This document shows, piece by piece, positions 45,587 to 48,982 of a stretch of DNA of 48,982 nt (positions are counted from its first letter, which is position 1; every line of letters starts with the position of its first letter). Under the pieces are notes generated by a model. It worked only from the letters and a program-made list of their open reading frames with translations, ran no database searches and was not told the DNA's origin. The stretch lies in contig CAMDBL010000007.1 in NCBI GenBank assembly GCA_945889015.1, positions 1 through 48,982 of the forward strand, in the 5' to 3' direction. The DNA is from Devosia equisanguinis (GTDB lineage Bacteria; Pseudomonadota; Alphaproteobacteria; Rhizobiales; Hyphomicrobiaceae). Position numbers and translations under genes: made by a program.

Positions 45587-46408
45587 TCACGGCAGCTGTG
45601 CCACGGTGCACTTGCCGGCCGGGATCCCGCCACGAGCAGCCGGTGCGCACGAACTTTTTGAGCTGACGCCCCAGGCCATGCCGACGATCGTCCCGGCATT
45701 GAGCGTGAAGCCCAGGACGAGTGCCGCTGCGAGCGCCATGCCGGCGACGCGGCCGACGCTGGCTGGAGCCTTGCGCTGACGATCGGCGCGCTGGCTGGCG
45801 AGGTCGATGACCGGCGCCGAGGGTGCCGGGGTCGTGGGCGCGGTTGCGGCGGTCACGGCAGGCACAGACGTCGTCGGCAGGGGTTCAGCCGGAAGGCGGA
45901 CGACCGACGCGAAATCTCCTGCGCGGATCCGGGCCGCGTGCGCCGTTTCGATGCCGCCCGCCAGCAGGGCCGCCTGCTCGATCCAGCCCTGGCGGGCAAT
46001 GCGACGGCGATCTCCGAGCTGCGACGAAAGCTCCTTCACGTCCTCTGGCATCAGCGCGGCAATGTCGGCGAACCGGTGCAGGCCGTTGTCGTTCAAGATA
46101 CCGGCCGCCTGGCCGTCGATGCCTTTGATCAAAGTGAGCTGCTCGCTGTCGAGCGACAGCAGCGCCAGCGGCTTCATCTCGAGCGGCAGAGCGGTGAGCC
46201 GCTCGGCGGCGCTGCCGGTATCGATCTTGAGGGCGGCGAGCGCCGACAGGATCCGGGTCGTATCGGCGCCCCCTGACGCGTCGGCCTGCCGGGCTGCGGC
46301 GAGACCTTGGACGATCCGGCCAAGGTCCGTCTCGATCGCCGCGATGATGTCGCTCACGTTCGTCGGCATGAATACTTCAAGCCCGGTGCCTGATTTTACT
46401 ATCGTCAT
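45587..46408 (-). CDS. Helix-hairpin-helix protein with C-terminal membrane anchor
   Basis: About 273 residues; no confident family name. In the middle LTLIKGIDGQAAGILNDNGL reads as a helix-hairpin-helix-like motif of the kind in predicted DNA-binding or H3TH-related proteins. A Pro/Thr/Ala-rich linker (about residues 165-205) follows, and a single membrane helix (VAGMALAAALVLGFTLNA) lies near the C-terminus with a short Cys-containing tail. Such HHH-plus-TM proteins are frequent in Rhizobiales but uncharacterised. The start is uncertain: ATG 46447, 46435, 46408 and 46369 are in frame; I take 46408 for GGGG spacing. Confidence 0.6.
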   Translation of the reverse strand: MTIVKSGTGLEVFMPTNVSDIIAAIETDLGRIVQGLAAARQADASGGADTTRILSALAALKIDTGSAAERLTALPLEMKPLALLSLDSEQLTLIKGIDGQAAGILNDNGLHRFADIAALMPEDVKELSSQLGDRRRIARQGWIEQAALLAGGIETAHAARIRAGDFASVVRLPAEPLPTTSVPAVTAATAPTTPAPSAPVIDLASQRADRQRKAPASVGRVAGMALAAALVLGFTLNAGTIVGMAWGVSSKSSCAPAARGGIPAGKCTVAQLP

Positions 46409-46690
46409 GACATGGTCCCCGATCGTCGGCGTCATGCCGCGGATCATCCTGACAAAGTTCCAGGCCCCACTTTCACATGGGAATGCTCAACGAGGTATTA
46501 AGCCGGTCGCCGAAAGGGGACAAAAGTACCGGGTCGGCGCTGGATTTGGATGAAGGCAACCGTCTGGATCAGATCGTGAAGGCGGTCATGCCCGCCACGA
46601 GCCCACAAAGCCGTCACCCGCTTCGACAGCGGCTGCGAAAGGGACGGGGGACGAGAGAGTTTGGCCGAAGGACAGCTGGCCGCAAGTGAG
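46409..46690. other. Non-coding stretch before the tRNA fragment
   Basis: Open frames here are short and carry no recognisable motif. The stretch presumably contains the promoter of the helix-hairpin-helix gene reading left, and the change of composition between the GC-rich core and the segment to the right. Confidence 0.4.
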
Positions 46691-46741
46691 TGGTACCGCC
46701 TCCCCGGCTCGAACGGGGGACCCCCAGATCCACAAACCGGG
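46691..46741 (-). tRNA. tRNA 3' fragment (tRNA-Thr-like), probable integration scar
   Basis: Read on the minus strand, this piece gives an anticodon-arm remnant, a variable region, the T arm CCCCG-TTCGAGC-CGGGG, the acceptor 3' strand AGGCGGT, an unpaired A and CCA. The T arm and acceptor resemble the 3' end of tRNA-Thr as I remember it, but the anticodon loop has drifted. No matching 5' acceptor strand, D arm or start lies upstream, so it is not a full tRNA. A bare 3' half with encoded CCA is the classic trace of site-specific integration at a tRNA. Confidence 0.5.
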
Positions 46742-46941
46742 ATCATCTCAGTCGTTTCAAGCCTCATTCTGACTATTCACGGGCTTTTCCCAAGACGGCG
46801 CATCAAGCACTTGGCTGCAGAGTCAGAATGCGACCAGCCAGTTTTGTGATGCCCTTTGGGGAGTGCAGCCGCGTCGACAGACGGGGCGCCTCCAGATCTC
46901 GACGGTCGGCCGCTGCTAAGGTTCAAGGCAGAGGAGAGTTT
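46742..46941. other. Gap of the right-hand segment, no gene seen
   Basis: No protein-coding or RNA feature is supported. Open frames that run through the tRNA fragment here are spurious. Confidence 0.4.
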
Positions 46942-47133
46942 ATGACCGACCGTCAAGAACAAAGGAGGTCTGGGCCAATACCGGTCTATATTAATCAAGG
47001 ACGATCAGTAGTGATGTGTTCTTCCAGGCACACTGAGCCTACTGCTCGTAAGTCCGAAATGTTGCGGCGCACCTTAGCTTGGCGTCAATTCCGGCGGCGA
47101 GCCACAGCTTGCAGACCAGTATCGACCGTCTGA
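46942..47133 (+). CDS. Possible small ORF with strong ribosome site
   Basis: ATG 46942 follows GAGGAGAG at ideal distance and opens a 63-codon frame (MTDRQEQRRSGPIPVYINQG at the start, Arg-rich at the end). No family is recognised and the composition is unremarkable. The Shine-Dalgarno is the only support, so it may not be expressed. Confidence 0.3.
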   Translation: MTDRQEQRRSGPIPVYINQGRSVVMCSSRHTEPTARKSEMLRRTLAWRQFRRRATACRPVSTV

Positions 47134-47359
47134 CCTGGTGATCTGTTTCGCAATGTGCATCGTTTGCTAGCACAGTGACGACAAAATTGGACCTGCACGA
47201 CAGCATCGTTAGGATTGTACCGGACGCTCCGGCCTAACTGCGCCTCTTGAGCTGAAATGCATGCTTTAGGTCGACGGGTCGGGAGTGGAAAGTTCAGTAA
47301 CGTGGGATGTGTCTGGCAAGGGCGCGTAGTCTGCCGCTGGCCGCGAAAGAGGTACCGAA
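47134..47359. other. 226-base stretch without supported features
   Basis: It is less GC-rich by eye than the rest of the window. It presumably contains the promoter of the membrane protein at 47360. No RNA gene or repeat is visible. Confidence 0.35.
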
Positions 47360-47656
47360 ATGCAAAAATTGATCGCGGATGCGTGGAATTTCATTTTCAA
47401 CCATGAAGTCAGCCCGCTCCGACACATCCCCGATGTGGGCACGCGGCACATGATCCTGCAGATACTAGGATGGATGTGGGCTGTGGCTTTTTCCGTCGCC
47501 ATCGGCAGCTACGCGATGCTGCCCTCGAGCTTGATTGGCCATGCTGTGCTGATCGGAGCGGCTGCGATAACGGCGGCAACATACACAACTGCCTCAATCA
47601 AGCCCGCCTTGTTCAAGGCAGGATTGGGCCGTCGGCATAACGGGGAGCACGAGTAA
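47360..47656 (+). CDS. Small membrane protein of unknown function
   Basis: 98 residues with two predicted membrane helices (MILQILGWMWAVAFSVAIGS and LIGHAVLIGAAAITAATYTT) and a basic C-terminus. AAGAGG about eight bases upstream of ATG 47360 supports translation. I do not recognise the family. It begins a run of same-strand genes (DCC protein, NAD(P)-binding protein) separated by 83 bases, so joint expression is possible. Confidence 0.6.
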   Translation: MQKLIADAWNFIFNHEVSPLRHIPDVGTRHMILQILGWMWAVAFSVAIGSYAMLPSSLIGHAVLIGAAAITAATYTTASIKPALFKAGLGRRHNGEHE

Positions 47657-47739
47657 GATCCGATCGAAACCTCGACGTTTCCATGATCGGTGGTCGCACG
47701 ACTTCCCAGGCGATTTCTAAAACCTGAAGGACACAAACC

Positions 47740-48135
47740 TTGACCGATCAAGCCGGCGTTGTGACCGTCTTTTACGACGGGTCCTGCCCGCTGTGCACAG
47801 CTGAAATTGGTATTTATCGTCGTTGTGCAGGCGCGGAAACTTTGGCGTTTATCGACGCGTCGGCGAACGAAACTGGTACGATTGTTGCTGGGCTCCACAA
47901 GGCGACAGCGCTCAAGCGGTTTCACGTGCGCGGTGCCGACGGTACGCTGGTTTCGGGTGCGGAGGGCTTCGGCTATCTGTGGCTTGCGCTTCCCGCATGG
48001 CGCTGGCTTGGACGTATCGTGCTGCTGCCAGGCGTGCTGCAAGTGACCGAGGCTGTTTACAGCGGGTTCCTTGTCGTGCGGCCAGGCTTGCAGTGGATGT
48101 TCCGGGCGACGACCTCGACTCGGACCCGCTCATGA
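47740..48135 (+). CDS. DCC-family thiol-disulphide oxidoreductase-like protein (DUF393)
   Basis: 131 residues. FYDGSCPLCTAEI carries the conserved CxxC of the DCC family. The rest contains TGTIVAGLHKATALKRFHV and a C-terminal region typical of DUF393. TTG at 47740 is the start, since GAAGGACAC lies upstream and no ATG fits. The stop overlaps the ATG of the next gene by four bases (ATGA). Family members are predicted redox proteins; partners are unknown. Confidence 0.85.
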   Translation: MTDQAGVVTVFYDGSCPLCTAEIGIYRRCAGAETLAFIDASANETGTIVAGLHKATALKRFHVRGADGTLVSGAEGFGYLWLALPAWRWLGRIVLLPGVLQVTEAVYSGFLVVRPGLQWMFRATTSTRTRS

Positions 48136-48782
48136 CCCGCATTCTCGTGATGGGTGGGAGCCAGGGCATCGGTCTGGCCGTGTGCCGTGCGGCGGTTGCC
48201 AAGGGACATCGTGTGCGCGCCATGTCTCGCAACGGCAGGCTGCCAGCAGACATCGGAGGCGACTGCGAAGCGTTCATCGGCGATGCCCGAAACGCCGACG
48301 ATGTCATCCGGGCGCTCACGGGTATTGACGTCGTCGTGCAGGCGCTTGGCGTGCCGCCGTCGCTTGATTTTATCCTCAAGCCTGTAACTCTTTTCTCGGA
48401 AGCGACTCGCGTGCTCCTTCCGGCGATGACCAAAGCTGGCGTCGGCAAGCTCGTTGCCGTTACCGGGTTTGGCGCTGGCGACAGCCACGGCGCCATCAAC
48501 ATTCTGCAGCGGCTCCCCTTCAGGCTGATCTTCAAGAATGCCTACGACGACAAGTCGATTCAGGAGGCGCTGATTGCCGTGAGCGAGCTGGAGTGGCTGA
48601 TCGTGCGACCCGGGGTGCTAATGAATTGCCCGTCGAGCGGCAATTACCAAGTTCTGACGCGCGCGAGCGAATGGCGTAACGGCATCGTCGCTCGCGCCGA
48701 TGTGGCGGACTTCATCGTCCAACGCATCGAAGCCAATACATTGAATCGTGAGAAGCCCGTGATCATCCGGTACCCCCTCTGA
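48132..48782 (+). CDS. NAD(P)-binding oxidoreductase (NmrA/SDR-like)
   Basis: 216-residue atypical short-chain dehydrogenase. ILVMGGSQGIGLAVCRAAV is the Rossmann cofactor motif; VVVQALGVPPS and KLVAVTGFGAGDS follow, and LIVRPGVLMN and VARADVADFIVQ are typical of the NAD(P)H-binding quinone-oxidoreductase/NmrA group. No clear catalytic YxxxK pair is seen. It overlaps the DCC gene by four bases, so it is translationally coupled. Possible role in redox sensing or quinone chemistry; unproven. Confidence 0.85.
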   Translation: MTRILVMGGSQGIGLAVCRAAVAKGHRVRAMSRNGRLPADIGGDCEAFIGDARNADDVIRALTGIDVVVQALGVPPSLDFILKPVTLFSEATRVLLPAMTKAGVGKLVAVTGFGAGDSHGAINILQRLPFRLIFKNAYDDKSIQEALIAVSELEWLIVRPGVLMNCPSSGNYQVLTRASEWRNGIVARADVADFIVQRIEANTLNREKPVIIRYPL

Positions 48783-48982
48783 GGCTTTCAGTTGTGGTCG
48801 CTGTCATTGCCCCGCGACGGCCGTGAAGTTTGGATGACCCAATCCTGGATCGGTGGCTTCGGGTTGGTGCTGACGCTGTGGCGTCGGCGGCGAGGGGCGG
48901 GGCACCAGCAACGAAAACCGCGCAAGCTTCGCACTTCGCGGGGCTCGATCGCCCCGGCGCCGGCACCCCGACAGTGGCGGTG
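48783..48982. other. Last 200 bases of the window
   Basis: No gene, RNA or repeat is supported. The next gene may start beyond the window. Confidence 0.35.

Noticed and set aside
46690..46941. Open frame running through the tRNA fragment (begins MVPPPRLERGTPRSTN)
   Set aside because: This is the usual spurious translation of tRNA-derived sequence.
1..48982. CRISPR array, complete IS element, prophage or defence system
   Set aside because: No regular spaced repeats, transposase, integrase or known defence proteins are visible on either strand.

Overview
The window is high-GC (roughly two thirds G+C by eye) chromosomal DNA from an alphaproteobacterium, most likely of the order Hyphomicrobiales (Rhizobiales), near the Bradyrhizobium/Rhodoplanes lineages. 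The grounds are the gene neighbourhoods lysC/ubiG (divergent) followed by ptsP, hisE-coaA, hisC-tyrA, prfA-prmC-DUF4167 and leuS-lptE-holA. A D-tartrate dehydratase very like the one I remember from Bradyrhizobium, and a Ccr/MeaA pair of the ethylmalonyl-CoA pathway, point the same way. Assignments come from reading translations and motifs; no database search was run.

Layout. 0.2-5.5 kb: bactofilin, ubiG, lysC and ptsP (nitrogen-PTS enzyme I). 5.6-7.7 kb: divergent galU and galE for UDP-sugar supply. 7.8-10.5 kb: two tandem MltB-type lytic transglycosylases. 10.5-14.8 kb: an FAD oxidoreductase, an alpha/beta hydrolase, an adenosine kinase-like PfkB protein and an unrecognised basic protein with a clear intrinsic terminator. 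14.9-18.6 kb: coaA-hisE opposite hisC-tyrA. 18.7-24.0 kb: a D-tartrate dehydratase, ChaC, an SDR-MaoC-SDR acyl-CoA cassette and a MOSC protein. 24.1-27.8 kb: DUF4167, prmC and prfA. 27.9-35.3 kb: a LysR regulator, a VOC protein, an FMN reductase, holA-lptE-leuS and a YggS protein. 35.4-41.0 kb: a frameshifted esterase, an SRPBCC protein, an acyl-CoA dehydrogenase, a DUF1194 protein, an unknown protein, and a LysR/DUF2798 pair around a striking palindrome. 41.1-45.6 kb: ccr, a small membrane protein, meaA and a small membrane-anchored protein. 45.6-49.0 kb: a helix-hairpin-helix membrane protein, a gene-poor stretch with a tRNA 3' fragment, then a membrane protein, a DCC thiol protein and an NAD(P)-binding protein.

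Working together. galU and galE supply activated sugars, and lptE and the lytic transglycosylases serve the envelope. prfA with prmC is a translation-termination unit, since PrmC methylates the release factor. hisC with tyrA covers aromatic amino acid synthesis, and hisE the second step of histidine synthesis. ccr with meaA gives two key steps of ethylmalonyl-CoA assimilation of C2 units or turnover of PHB-derived acetyl units. Most genes are ordinary housekeeping or catabolic genes. I found no clear defence system, prophage, CRISPR array or complete mobile element. The most unusual features are non-coding: a REP/BIME-like structure at 16356-16420, a CT-rich inverted repeat near 18.6 kb, an 11-bp-arm palindrome at 40625-40653, and the tRNA 3' fragment at 46691-46741 at the edge of a different-looking segment.
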